DNA of 53,610 nucleotides from Bacteroidota bacterium (GTDB lineage: Bacteria; Bacteroidota; Ignavibacteria; UBA10030; UBA8401): NCBI GenBank assembly GCA_020052095.1, contig JAGVPT010000159.1:1-53610 (forward strand). The letters run 5' to 3'. Within the stretch, counting starts at the first letter, position 1; the number at the start of each line of letters is the position of its first letter. The notes under the pieces were generated by a model, which ran no database searches, was not told the DNA's origin, and was given only the letters and a program-made list of their open reading frames with translations. The position numbers were made by a program, and so were the translations under genes. Of the stretch, positions 29,391-39,312 are shown in pieces.

Positions 29391-31544
29391 ATGAAATACA
29401 TTTTCCGACCTGTCCGCTGGGGCGGATTTCTTTTTGTCGTGTTCTGCCTATTCACCACTACGAGTTCATTGCATGCTCAATGGATCCAAACCAACGGCCC
29501 CTACGGCGGCTACGTTCGTGCTTTTGCCGTCTCCACCAACGGGGCAAGCGGCACGAATACCTTTGCCGGGGCTACTTTCAACGGCGGCGTCTTTCTTTCC
29601 ACCAACAACGGTCTAAGCTGGACTGAGGTCGATACCGGCATGACGAACACTAATGTCAATGCTCTTGCCGTCTCCGGCACAAATCTCGTCGCAGGGACTT
29701 CAGACGGCGTCCTTTTTTCCTCCAACAACGGCACAAGCTGGCGTGCAATCGATACCGGCTTGGTGAACACTGTTGTGTTTTCTCTTACTGTCTCCGGCAC
29801 AAATCTCTTTGCCGGGACTTCTGACGGCGTCTTTCTCTCCACCAACAACGGCGTAAGCTGGAGTGCAGCGAGTACCGGTTTGACGAACACTAATGCCATT
29901 GCCCTTGCTGTCAAGGGCACGAATCTTTTTGCAGGGACTTATGATGGCGTCTTTCTTTCTGTCAACAACGGCACAAGCTGGAGTGCAGTCAATACAGGCT
30001 TGACGAACACCAATGTCGATGCTTTTGCAGTCTCCGGCACGAATCTCTTCGCCGGAAGTGATGGTGGCGGTGTCTTTCTTTCCACCAACAACGGCACAAG
30101 CTGGAGTGCAGCGAGTAGCGGCTTGACGAGCACTAACGTCTACGCTCTTGCTGTCTCCCCCAACGGGGCAGGCGGCACGAATCTCTTTGCCGGGACCTAC
30201 GGCGGCGTCTTTCTTTCCACCAACAACGGCACGAGCTGGACACAAACCGACTTGACGACAATTGTCCGTGCTCTTGCCTTCTCCGGCATGAATTTGTTAA
30301 GTGGGATGCATGGCGGTGGAGTCTTTCTTTCCACCAACAACGGCACAAGCTGGACACAAACCGGCTTAACGAAGACTGATGTCACGGCTCTTGCCGTATC
30401 CGGCACGAATCTCTTTGCGGGGACTTTAACCGGCGGCGTCTCTCTTTCCACCAACAACGGCATAAGCTGGAGACAAACCGGTGTGATGAACGGTAATGTC
30501 TACGCTCTTGCCGTCTCCAGCACGAACCTTTTTGCCGGAACTTTTGGCGGAGCCTATCGTTCAAGCGACAACGGTACAAACTGGACTTGGGTTAGTACCG
30601 GCTTGACGAACACTCATGTCCGTGCTTTTGCCGTCTCCCCCGACGGGGCAGGCGGCACGAATCTCTTTGCCGGGACTTTTGACAATGTCTTTCTTTCCAA
30701 CAACGACGGCACAAGCTGGACTGCAACCAACTTGCAGGGCGCATATGTTAATGCTCTTGCCATCTCCAGTACGAATCTCTTTGCGGGGATCACCTTTGGC
30801 GTCTATCTTTCCACTGACAACGGCACAAGCTGGAATGCGATGAGTACCGGCTTGACAAACACTTATGTGACGGCTCTTGCCGTCTCCGGCACGAATCTCT
30901 TTGCCGGGACTTTTGGCGGTGGCGTCTTTCGTTCCACCAACAAAGGCTCAAGCTGGACTGCAGTCAATACCGGCTTGACGGACAAAACTGTCCAAACCCT
31001 TGCTGTCTCCGGCACGAATCTTTTTGCCGGAACTTATGACGGCGTTTTTCTTTCCACCAACGACGGCAGCAACTGGACTGCGGTCAATACCGGCTTGACG
31101 GACAAAACTGTCCAGACCCTTGCCGTCTCCGGCACGAATCTCTTTGCCGGGACTTATGAAAGCGGTGTCTGGAGACGACCGTTGTCGGAAATATTAACCT
31201 CAGTGCCCGCGGAAGGCGGGTCGACCGACTTGCCGACCCATTTCAGTCTTGAGCAGAATTATCCGAACCCGTTTAATCCGACAACACATTTACGATTTAC
31301 GATTGCAGATTTACGATTTGTTACGCTGGCGGTCTTCGATCTGGTCGGGCGGCAAGTGGCAACGCTGGTGAAGGAAGAGATGAATCCGGGAAGTTATGAA
31401 GTAACTTTTGATGGGACCGGTTTGGCGAGCGGCATCTATTTCTACCGTTTTGTGGCGAATGCATCTTCCAAGGGAATCCCTTTGGGACATTCAGGACAGG
31501 CTGGCTCATTCACCGAGAGTAAGAAGCTTCTTTTGCTCAGATGA
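29391..31544 (+). CDS. exported repeat protein (about 14 WxxxxTGLTNTNVxALAVSGTNLFAGTxxGVFLSTNNGTSW units) with T9SS sorting domain
   Basis: Signal peptide; tandem ~39-42-aa BNR/propeller-like repeats; FSLEQNYPNPFNPTT...SKKLLLLR. Confidence 0.92.
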   Translation: MKYIFRPVRWGGFLFVVFCLFTTTSSLHAQWIQTNGPYGGYVRAFAVSTNGASGTNTFAGATFNGGVFLSTNNGLSWTEVDTGMTNTNVNALAVSGTNLVAGTSDGVLFSSNNGTSWRAIDTGLVNTVVFSLTVSGTNLFAGTSDGVFLSTNNGVSWSAASTGLTNTNAIALAVKGTNLFAGTYDGVFLSVNNGTSWSAVNTGLTNTNVDAFAVSGTNLFAGSDGGGVFLSTNNGTSWSAASSGLTSTNVYALAVSPNGAGGTNLFAGTYGGVFLSTNNGTSWTQTDLTTIVRALAFSGMNLLSGMHGGGVFLSTNNGTSWTQTGLTKTDVTALAVSGTNLFAGTLTGGVSLSTNNGISWRQTGVMNGNVYALAVSSTNLFAGTFGGAYRSSDNGTNWTWVSTGLTNTHVRAFAVSPDGAGGTNLFAGTFDNVFLSNNDGTSWTATNLQGAYVNALAISSTNLFAGITFGVYLSTDNGTSWNAMSTGLTNTYVTALAVSGTNLFAGTFGGGVFRSTNKGSSWTAVNTGLTDKTVQTLAVSGTNLFAGTYDGVFLSTNDGSNWTAVNTGLTDKTVQTLAVSGTNLFAGTYESGVWRRPLSEILTSVPAEGGSTDLPTHFSLEQNYPNPFNPTTHLRFTIADLRFVTLAVFDLVGRQVATLVKEEMNPGSYEVTFDGTGLASGIYFYRFVANASSKGIPLGHSGQAGSFTESKKLLLLR

Positions 31545-31563
31545 CAGGCAATTGCAACTATCA

Positions 31564-31705
31564 CGGCAAACAACGACGCTCCTTCTTTTTGATAAGGATT
31601 TGCGCCAGAGGCGCATCCGCCTTCGGCGGATTGTAGTCGCACAACACTTTTGATCGCGATAAAATGAGTCATTAATAGCTCGCAAAAGTGCTGCGTTGTT
31701 TGCCG
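31564..31705. repeat. TIR-bounded multi-hairpin element
   Basis: CGGCAAACAACG (31564-31575)/CGTTGTTTGCCG (31694-31705); TGCGCCagaGGCGCA; ATCCGCCttcGGCGGAT; CACTTTTG/CAAAAGTG. Confidence 0.8.
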
Positions 31706-31771
31706 AGACAGTAGATGAAACTATTCTATTTTGATTTTGTTTTAAGAGAAGGATCAACTGCAGGAGTGAGC

Positions 31772-32509
31772 ATGAAAATCAATATCTTCCCGTCGATGCG
31801 CTGGTCATTAGCTTCGCTTTTTCTCGTGTCTACGGTCTCTTTATCGCAGGACTTTTTTGCCGGAAAGCCGGCATTTTCCCCCGCGCAAAACGATACAAAT
31901 ATTGTCTTTGAATCTCCTAACAAGAATTTTGCGAGCTCTGCAAAGACATCGTCGCTGCTCGACGCATGGGGTCTGGACATCCTGATTTCCAACAATGGTT
32001 TTGGCCTTGGTGGTTTTTATCGTCATCAGTACACGAACGAATTATTCGGTACGGTAACGTTCGCTATTTCCGACGCGAAAGATGACAACGAGGTTGAATA
32101 TGTTACCTATTATGGACAGACAATTGTTCCCGGCAAGATAAACAGGTTTCTCCTGATTCCGCTTGACTTCGGCATGCAGTACCGTCTCTTCGCCGACGAC
32201 ATCCTCGATAATTTCCGTCCCTATATCAATGGCGCCATCGGGCCAACGCTGGTGTTCGCTTCGCCATACGAGCGGGAATTCTTCAACAGTCTCGGATACG
32301 GGCAGGCGCACTATACCGTTGGCGGGTATATCGGATTCGGGGCATTCTTCGGTTCCGATAAGGAGAGTCTCTCCGGAATCAATATCCGCTACTACTTCGT
32401 GCCGTTTAAGAAAGGGATCGACAGCATGGTGAACGGTTACGGCGGAATTGATACGAAAAAGGATTTTGGAGGATTTTTTATTACACTGAATTTCGGTTCG
32501 GTGTTTTAA
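31772..32509 (+). CDS. exported protein, probable outer-membrane beta-barrel
   Basis: Signal peptide MKINIFPSMRWSLASLFLVSTVSLSQ; alternating aromatic/glycine strands, C-terminal FITLNFGSVF. Confidence 0.75.
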   Translation: MKINIFPSMRWSLASLFLVSTVSLSQDFFAGKPAFSPAQNDTNIVFESPNKNFASSAKTSSLLDAWGLDILISNNGFGLGGFYRHQYTNELFGTVTFAISDAKDDNEVEYVTYYGQTIVPGKINRFLLIPLDFGMQYRLFADDILDNFRPYINGAIGPTLVFASPYEREFFNSLGYGQAHYTVGGYIGFGAFFGSDKESLSGINIRYYFVPFKKGIDSMVNGYGGIDTKKDFGGFFITLNFGSVF

Positions 32510-32516
32510 GAAGTGC

Positions 32517-32549
32517 AGGAGCAGGATGATTATGAAATATCCTGCTCCT
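32517..32549. terminator. hairpin AGGAGCAGGAT/ATCCTGCTCCT between convergent genes, no T-run
   Basis: 11-bp perfect stem directly after a stop codon. Confidence 0.45.
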
Positions 32550-32601
32550 CATTGTACGGAGGCAACGTTGACCGGCATTTCAGAGGCTTCGGACACCTTT
32601 T

Positions 32602-35442
32602 TTATTTGGACGAAAGAATTTTTTTCAGGAAGTGTCCCGTGTACGATTGAGCGTTGGCGGCGATTTCCTCCGGACTCCCCTTTGCGACGATCTTCCCCCC
32701 ATTCACTCCTCCCCCCGGCCCCAGATCAATAATGTAATCGGCGCATTTGATAACATCGAGGTTATGTTCTATGATCAGGACCGACTGGCCGCCATTCAAC
32801 AACGCCTCGAAGCATTTCAGCAGTTTTGCGATGTCGTCGAAGTGAAGTCCTGTCGTTGGTTCATCAAAAATAAAGAGCGTGTGACCTTCCGGCTGCGTGT
32901 TGAGGTGTGCAGCTAGTTTCACGCGTTGTGCCTCGCCGCCGGAGAGAGTCGTCGCAGGCTGGCCGAGACGCAAATAGCCAAGGCCGACATCGTCCAAGAT
33001 TTTCAGCTTCTGCACGACCCGCTTACCGTCGGCACGGGCTTTGAAGAACTCGATCGATTCGTTCACCGTCGTCGAGAGAATATCGTCCACATTTTTTCCA
33101 TTGTAGCGAACGTCGAGCGCCTCCTTCTTGTAGCGCTTCCCTTTGCAGCTCTCGCAGGTAAGGTACAGGTCGGCCATAAACTGCATTTCAATCTTCTGAA
33201 CGCCATCCCCTTCACATGTTTCGCAGCGCCCCCCCGGAACGTTGAAAGAGAAGTATCCTGGCGCATAGCCATGAATCTTCGCGGCCTGCGTGTTCGCCAG
33301 CAAATCCCGGATGAGTTCAAACGCCTTAATGTACGTGATCGGATTGGATCGCGGCGACCGCCCGATCGGTGACTGATCGACCAGTTCAACGGCGCTAAGA
33401 TGATGCATACCTTCAAGAGCACCGGCACCGACGATCCTGTCAATATCGGACACCAATTTCTTTTTCAGTCCTTCGTACAGCACCTCATGGACCAGTGTAC
33501 TCTTTCCCGATCCGCTGACGCCGGTGATGCAGACAAACATGTTGAGCGGAATCTCGACGTCGATGTTCCGCAAATTGTGTTCGAATGCGTTAACGACTTT
33601 TATCGACTTCGCGTTTCTTTTTCTCCTCGTTTTCGGAATTGGGATCGATAGCTTTCCGCTCAGATATTTTCCGGTAAGAGACGAGGGGGCATTCATCGCA
33701 TCCATGGTCGTCCCGAAGAAGGTAATCTCGCCGCCGTGTTCGCCCGCACGTGGCCCCATATCAACAAGCACATCTGCCTCACGCATCATATCTCCATCGT
33801 GTTCGACGACCAACACTGTGTTACCGATATCGCGCAGGGATTTCAAAATGCGAATAAGGCGGTCGTTGTCAAGGGGATGGAGTCCTATGCTCGGCTCATC
33901 AAGCACATAAATCGAACCGACGAGAGAAGATCCGATCGATGTCGCGAGATTGATCCGTTGAGATTCTCCGCCGGATAATGTCGGCGAAAGACGGTCGAGC
34001 GTAAGATACCCCAATCCGACATCGACCAAATACTGTAGACGCTTCCGTAGCTCTTCGAGAATTCTCTTGGCGACGCTCAGCTCGAAGTCCGAGAAATCGA
34101 CCGTTCTGAAAAATTCGTCCGCCGCTTCGATTGTCATCTGAACGATATCGGCGATGGTTTTAGCGGATATTTTGATGTTGAGCGCTTCGCGGCGCAGGCG
34201 TGCGCCGCCGCACTCGTCGCACCGTGTGTAACCTCGATACTTGCTCAAGAGAACGCGGTACTGGATCTTGTACGCCTTTCGTTCCACCATCTTGAAAAAT
34301 CCGTTGATGCCATCGAACTGGCGGCCGAAGCCGTTCATCACGATATTCAATTGTTCCGGCGTGAGCTTGCTGAATGGGACATTCACCGGGATCTCCGCTT
34401 CGGATGAAATCGTCAATAAATCTCTAAGATTTTCGCGGAACTTCGGCGTCGTCCATGGCTGTATCGCGCCATCGCGGAGAGATTTTTCCTTGTTCGGGAC
34501 GATCAAATCCATATCGAGCCCGACGGCGCGGCCGAATCCCTGACACTTCGGGCAGGCGCCAATCGGATTATTGAACGAAAACAGGTGCGGTTCCGGCTCT
34601 TCGTAACGGATGTGGTCGACCGGACATTCAAAATGCTGATTGAATGAGAGTTGCTCTTTCGTTTCAAGGTTAAATGTCGCGGCGTAACCGTCCCCCTCAA
34701 CGAACGCGGTCTGGATTGAATCTGCCAACCGTGCTACGCTTGCCCGATCATTTTTCCGGAGAACATATCGGTCAACAAGAACGAAGGTCCCCTTTTTTGA
34801 TGATGACGTGTACGCCCGTTCGTTGAGGTCAATCAATGCGCCGTTAACGATCAATCGGAAAAATCCGCGCATCTTCAGGGCCGAGAGTTCTTCTTTCAGG
34901 GTATGCCCTTCGTGCTCGCGCATCGGGAACACGAGGTAGAATTTTGCGCCGTCTGCCTCTTGCGTGACGCGATCGACGACGGTATGCACCGAATCGCGCG
35001 TAATGAGGCGGCCGCACATGTGGCAGTACGTTTTTCCGACACGGGCAAAAAGAAGGCGGAGGTAATCATAGATCTCGGTGGTCGTGGCGACAGTGGAGCG
35101 GGGGTTGCGCGTGTTCGTCTTCTGCTCAATGGCAATTGCCGGACTCATTCCTTGAATTGAGTCCACGTCCGGCTTGTCCATTCGTTCCAAAAACTGTCGG
35201 GCGTATGCAGAAAGGCTTTCCACATATCGGCGCTGGCCTTCGGCGTAGATCGTATCGAACGCGAGGCTCGATTTTCCCGATCCGCTCACGCCGGTAATGA
35301 CCACGAGTTTATTCCGTGGAATATCGATGCTGATGTTCTTGAGGTTGTGAACACGCGCTCCTCGGATGCTGAGGAAATGTTTTGCTGCAGGAGTGCTTGA
35401 TGTTTCCTTTAGAACAGGTGCGATCTGCTTTGCCTTTGCCAT
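32602..35442 (-). CDS. uvrA: excinuclease ABC subunit A
   Basis: Two ABC cassettes ([51 protein letters not shown]), zinc-finger cysteines. Confidence 0.98.
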   Translation of the reverse strand: MAKAKQIAPVLKETSSTPAAKHFLSIRGARVHNLKNISIDIPRNKLVVITGVSGSGKSSLAFDTIYAEGQRRYVESLSAYARQFLERMDKPDVDSIQGMSPAIAIEQKTNTRNPRSTVATTTEIYDYLRLLFARVGKTYCHMCGRLITRDSVHTVVDRVTQEADGAKFYLVFPMREHEGHTLKEELSALKMRGFFRLIVNGALIDLNERAYTSSSKKGTFVLVDRYVLRKNDRASVARLADSIQTAFVEGDGYAATFNLETKEQLSFNQHFECPVDHIRYEEPEPHLFSFNNPIGACPKCQGFGRAVGLDMDLIVPNKEKSLRDGAIQPWTTPKFRENLRDLLTISSEAEIPVNVPFSKLTPEQLNIVMNGFGRQFDGINGFFKMVERKAYKIQYRVLLSKYRGYTRCDECGGARLRREALNIKISAKTIADIVQMTIEAADEFFRTVDFSDFELSVAKRILEELRKRLQYLVDVGLGYLTLDRLSPTLSGGESQRINLATSIGSSLVGSIYVLDEPSIGLHPLDNDRLIRILKSLRDIGNTVLVVEHDGDMMREADVLVDMGPRAGEHGGEITFFGTTMDAMNAPSSLTGKYLSGKLSIPIPKTRRKRNAKSIKVVNAFEHNLRNIDVEIPLNMFVCITGVSGSGKSTLVHEVLYEGLKKKLVSDIDRIVGAGALEGMHHLSAVELVDQSPIGRSPRSNPITYIKAFELIRDLLANTQAAKIHGYAPGYFSFNVPGGRCETCEGDGVQKIEMQFMADLYLTCESCKGKRYKKEALDVRYNGKNVDDILSTTVNESIEFFKARADGKRVVQKLKILDDVGLGYLRLGQPATTLSGGEAQRVKLAAHLNTQPEGHTLFIFDEPTTGLHFDDIAKLLKCFEALLNGGQSVLIIEHNLDVIKCADYIIDLGPGGGVNGGKIVAKGSPEEIAANAQSYTGHFLKKILSSK

Positions 35443-35531
35443 GCGGGCTTTAGTCGTGGGTCCGATATTTTCTCTGACTAGAGAATAGCGATATAAAGAT
35501 CTATTTGCAAGAATCGGATTTGACGAGACCG

Positions 35532-35613
35532 AGTGATGCCATGACTTTCTGATTTAAATCGGCGAAAATTGTGTGATGAACGCATGCAAAATGACAGAAG
35601 TCATGGCATCACT
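35532..35613. repeat. 82-bp dyad-pair element in uvrA/rlmN divergent spacer
   Basis: agtgatgccatgactttct ... agaagtcatggcatcact. Confidence 0.9.
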
Positions 35614-35697
35614 ATTTAATGGCGACCTCCGCACTTCTCGAACGATCTTGCATCCCTTCCCAAAAATGCCTACATTGATTGGAATTTTTCCAAAGAA

Positions 35698-36804
35698 ATG
35701 ACGAAGACAAATCTCAAAGGGCTTCCTTTGCAACAGTTGGAAGCTTTTGTTGCTTCAATAGGCGAGCCCAAATACCGCGGGAAGCAAATTTTCACATGGC
35801 TCTACAAGCACCGCGCAGCCTCGTTCGATGCGATGACCAGCCTTTCACAGTCGTTGCGCGACCGGCTCAACAACGAAGCAAGCATCGGCCATCTCGGCCT
35901 TGTAACCAAACAGAGTTCGGCATCGGACAGTACGATTAAATTTCTCTTCGCCCTTCCGGACGGACTGAGAATCGAAAGCGTTCTCATTCCCCCGCGGAAG
36001 GAATCAGTCGACGCGGAAAAGCGCCTCACGCTCTGCATCTCAACTCAAGTCGGCTGTCCGCTCGATTGCAGGTTCTGCGCTACCGCGACGATGGGCTTCG
36101 CCAGAAATTTGACCGCGGGCGAAATTCTCGATCAGGTCCTTGCGGTGCAGTCGATCAGCGAACGGCCGATTACAAATATTGTCTACATGGGAATGGGCGA
36201 GCCGATGCTGAATTATGACAATGTCATGACGTCGGTGGATATTCTCTCATCGGAAATCGGAATGGGCATAAGTCCGCGGCGGATTACCATCTCGACAGCC
36301 GGCTACGCGCACCACATCCGGCGGATGGCCGACGAAGGGAGAAAGCCGAAGCTCGCGCTCTCACTCCACTCGCTCAACAACGAGACACGCACATCCCTGA
36401 TGCCGATTACAAAGAAGTTCCCCGTGGAAGAGCTGATGGACGCGCTCGAGTATTATTGCCACAAGACCAGGAAAAATGTAATGTTCGAATATATTCTTTT
36501 TGAAGGCATCAACGACGGTGATGATGATGTGAGAAAAATTATAAAAGCATCGAAACGATTTCCGTGCAGAGTGAATTTGATCCCGTTCCATTCCATCGAA
36601 TTCACTCATCCGCACGGATTTTCTGCCTCACTTAAGGGGGCATCGCCGGAAAGAATCGCCCGGTTCTCCAAAAAGCTCCGCGATGCGGACATTCCGGTTT
36701 TCGTTCGCAACAGCGCCGGTGAAGATATCGACGCCGCATGCGGCCAACTCGCCGTAAACAACGAAGCCGCGCAGCCTGCACATGAACTGAGCGTTATCCT
36801 TTAA
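35698..36804 (+). CDS. rlmN: 23S rRNA (adenine-2503-C2)-methyltransferase
   Basis: Radical SAM CRFCATATMGFARNL-type motif, GEPMLNYDNV, LIPFHSIEF. Confidence 0.97.
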   Translation: MTKTNLKGLPLQQLEAFVASIGEPKYRGKQIFTWLYKHRAASFDAMTSLSQSLRDRLNNEASIGHLGLVTKQSSASDSTIKFLFALPDGLRIESVLIPPRKESVDAEKRLTLCISTQVGCPLDCRFCATATMGFARNLTAGEILDQVLAVQSISERPITNIVYMGMGEPMLNYDNVMTSVDILSSEIGMGISPRRITISTAGYAHHIRRMADEGRKPKLALSLHSLNNETRTSLMPITKKFPVEELMDALEYYCHKTRKNVMFEYILFEGINDGDDDVRKIIKASKRFPCRVNLIPFHSIEFTHPHGFSASLKGASPERIARFSKKLRDADIPVFVRNSAGEDIDAACGQLAVNNEAAQPAHELSVIL

Positions 36805-36841
36805 TTCCTGATCCATTCTTCTTCATTCTCGAATCCACATC

Positions 36842-37486
36842 ATGAATATCATTTTGTTCGGTGCGCCAGGCGTCGGCAAAGGAACGCAGGCCAAGATCCT
36901 CTCGCACATTTATCATATTCCTCACATATCCACCGGCGACATCCTCCGCGAAGCGATCAAGGAACAAACGCCACTGGGCATAAAAGCGAAGCAATTCATG
37001 GACCGCGGTAATCTCGTACCGGACGACGTCATGATCGGGATGATTAAAGATATTCTCCAAACCGACCGGTGTAAGAACGGTTTTATTTTTGACGGCTTCC
37101 CGCGGACGGTGGAACAGGCGCAATCGCTCCACCCGATCTTCAAAGAGCTTCATATCCATGTTAAGAAGGTAATTAATATCGAGGTAGACGAGAAAGAGAT
37201 CGTTGACCGGCTTGGCCAGCGTCTGGTATGCAAAGGCTGCGGAAAAATCTACAATTCTGAAATGGACCATTTCAATATCGGCGATAAATGTTTCAAGTGC
37301 GGGGGCGAACTGTACCAGCGGAATGATGATAGAGCGGAAACAGTCAAGAAAAGGCTGCAAGTGTACCGAAAAGAAACAGAACCGGTCAAGAAATATTATG
37401 AAGATTTGGGATTGCTCCACAACGTGAACGGAGTCGGCGAGATAGAAGAAATCACGCAACGTCTCTTTACGGCGTTGAAGGATTAG
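36842..37486 (+). CDS. adk: adenylate kinase
   Basis: LFGAPGVGKGTQAK, GFPRTVEQA, zinc-lid CKGCGKIYN...CFKCGGELYQRNDD. Confidence 0.98.
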   Translation: MNIILFGAPGVGKGTQAKILSHIYHIPHISTGDILREAIKEQTPLGIKAKQFMDRGNLVPDDVMIGMIKDILQTDRCKNGFIFDGFPRTVEQAQSLHPIFKELHIHVKKVINIEVDEKEIVDRLGQRLVCKGCGKIYNSEMDHFNIGDKCFKCGGELYQRNDDRAETVKKRLQVYRKETEPVKKYYEDLGLLHNVNGVGEIEEITQRLFTALKD

Positions 37487-37557
37487 GAAGCGGAAGTTAG
37501 GAGAGTGGAAGCAGTTGTAAGTTGTAAGTTTAGAGTTGCAGGTTTTAAGTTGTAAGT
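37481..37557. repeat. heptad-register tract (11 x 7 bp) starting at adk stop
   Basis: gattagg aagcgga agttagg agagtgg aagcagt tgtaagt tgtaagt ttagagt tgcaggt tttaagt tgtaagt. Confidence 0.85.
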
Positions 37558-37689
37558 TGAGACATCTGAAAAATTCTTGAGTTAGTCATGGTGAGCGAAG
37601 GCGAACCATGATTTCACTCTAAATTTCACACTTCGACTACGCTCACTGTGAATTTTGTCGGCTTAAAACCAATTTTTCAGATGTCTCAA
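37557..37689. repeat. 133-bp TIR-bounded element (MITE-like) embedded in heptad tract
   Basis: 19-bp perfect TIR TTGAGACATCTGAAAAATT/AATTTTTCAGATGTCTCAA; inner GTGAGCG/CGCTCAC stem. Confidence 0.85.
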
Positions 37690-37853
37690 GTTATAAGTGG
37701 TAAGAATACAGAATTCAGGAGACAGCATATAGAATAAAAGTGCGAGGCTTGATTCGTAGGAAGGTTCCTGAGTGAACACCTCCTGTATCCTGAATCCTGT
37801 ATACTCGTATCTGTATTCTTTCTCGACTCACAACATCGGAGTGACGAACAACC

Positions 37854-38642
37854 GTGCCTCCTTCCAAAAAATTGCTCCATTCTCTCGGCTCCAGTGAATC
37901 GCCGGTGGTGATTGCTCACCGCGGATCTTCCGAGGAGGCGCCGGAGAACTCCATCGCTGCATTTCATAAAGCGATCGAGGCAAAAGCCGACATGATCGAA
38001 CTCGATGTGCGGCTCTCTTCCGACAATGAATTTGTCGTGTTCCACGACAAGAAATTGAATCGAACCTCCGATGGCCGCGGACTTCTGAATAGTTTCCCAG
38101 CGGGTGAGTTGACGGAGCTTGACAACGGGTCATGGTTCTCTCGGAAATTCTCACGCGAGCGAATCCCGCTCCTCCGCGATGTTCTTCCACTCACAAAACA
38201 CGGTGTCATGATCAACATCGAAATCAAGCCCGATGTCACGAGCTTGAGCGAACTCTCGGTGGAGGAAGAAATTGTCAGAGTCGTGTCTAAATTCAAAGCG
38301 ACCCATCGCGTCATGTTTTCGTCGTTCAATCATTTCATGATGAAAGCGATCAAGCGTATCGACGACGGTATCGTGACCGGAATTCTATACAATCCGATCG
38401 CCGATTTTCGTCATTCTCCCTCCCAACTCGCGGCTCGAGCGCACGCCGACATCTTTATTTGCAGCAAGTATCAACTCAACAGCGACGTCATGCACGATGC
38501 CCACAAGAACGATTGCCGCGTCTATGTCTATGGAGTCAAATCGGAGCGCGATGTGGAACGGATGGTCCGCCTCGGAGTCGACGGCATCATCGCCGACAAT
38601 CCGGCGATGGTGAAGAGAATGTTTAAATCTCTTTTTTCTTAG
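37854..38642 (+). CDS. glycerophosphodiester phosphodiesterase family protein (GTG start)
   Basis: VIAHRGSSEEAPENSIAAFHKAIEAKADMIELDVRLSSDNEFVVFHD. Confidence 0.95.
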   Translation: MPPSKKLLHSLGSSESPVVIAHRGSSEEAPENSIAAFHKAIEAKADMIELDVRLSSDNEFVVFHDKKLNRTSDGRGLLNSFPAGELTELDNGSWFSRKFSRERIPLLRDVLPLTKHGVMINIEIKPDVTSLSELSVEEEIVRVVSKFKATHRVMFSSFNHFMMKAIKRIDDGIVTGILYNPIADFRHSPSQLAARAHADIFICSKYQLNSDVMHDAHKNDCRVYVYGVKSERDVERMVRLGVDGIIADNPAMVKRMFKSLFS

Positions 38643-38696
38643 AAGAGGATGAAGCTAGTGCCGTGTCCAATAAATAACATTGTGTGGTTGAACCGC

Positions 38697-38720
38697 TCCC
38701 AAAGGGATCCCTTTGGGACA
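38697..38720. repeat. dispersed perfect palindrome TCCCAAAGGGATCCCTTTGGGA
   Basis: 22-bp palindrome; related sequences at 31467-31487, 41403-41427 and 41495-41515. Confidence 0.8.
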
Positions 38721-38833
38721 AGACGCTAAGAACGCCAAGAAGGTTCAGTAAAATTGATAATAATATTCTTTGCGATCTTGGCGCCTTGGCGGTAAAATAC
38801 AATATAATTATTGGGGATAACACTAATTGGTGG

Positions 38834-38860
38834 AAGCCGTCTTTCATAGACGGCTTTTTT
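38834..38860 (+). terminator. Rho-independent terminator
   Basis: AAGCCGTCT-ttcat-AGACGGCTT followed by TTTT. Confidence 0.85.
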
Positions 38861-38885
38861 ATTGGGGAGAATTTATTCGTTGGAG

Positions 38886-39266
38886 TTATTTTGATTCAGC
38901 GACTTCGATAACGGCGAACGCCACGACGGAGGCGTCGGAATGGGAGAGTGAAAGATACACGGTGCTCTTCTCCAATGCTTGCGCTGTGATGCCGTGGAGG
39001 ATCACGCTCGGCTTTCCCGACAGCTCGTTCATCACCTCGACATTTTTCCATTCAAACTCGCCGCTCCATCCGGTCGCCAACGCTTTGCTCACCGCTTCCT
39101 TTGCGGCGAATCGCGCCGCGAAATGCTGGGTAGGATTTTTTCGCGATCGACAGTACGCAATTTCCGCGTCGGTAAAAATTTTCCGCAGAAAGGTGTCGCC
39201 GAACTTTTCTATCGACGATTGGATCCTTTGTATCTCTATAATGTCAACGCCGATTCCTTGAATCAC
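38886..39266 (-). CDS. acpS: holo-[acyl-carrier-protein] synthase
   Basis: GIGVDIIEIQRI, RFAAKEAVSKAL, VYLSLSHSDASVVAF. Confidence 0.96.
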   Translation of the reverse strand: MIQGIGVDIIEIQRIQSSIEKFGDTFLRKIFTDAEIAYCRSRKNPTQHFAARFAAKEAVSKALATGWSGEFEWKNVEVMNELSGKPSVILHGITAQALEKSTVYLSLSHSDASVVAFAVIEVAESK

Positions 39267-39312
39267 TCTTCTCTTCCCTTTGTGCCGTTTCGTGCTTGTG
39301 GTCCGTGAATCG

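Noticed and set aside
29700-30245. 181-aa and other minus-strand ORFs across the repeat gene
   Set aside because: Periodic antisense translations of the tandem repeat (CTPACAVVGGKKD...), not independent genes.
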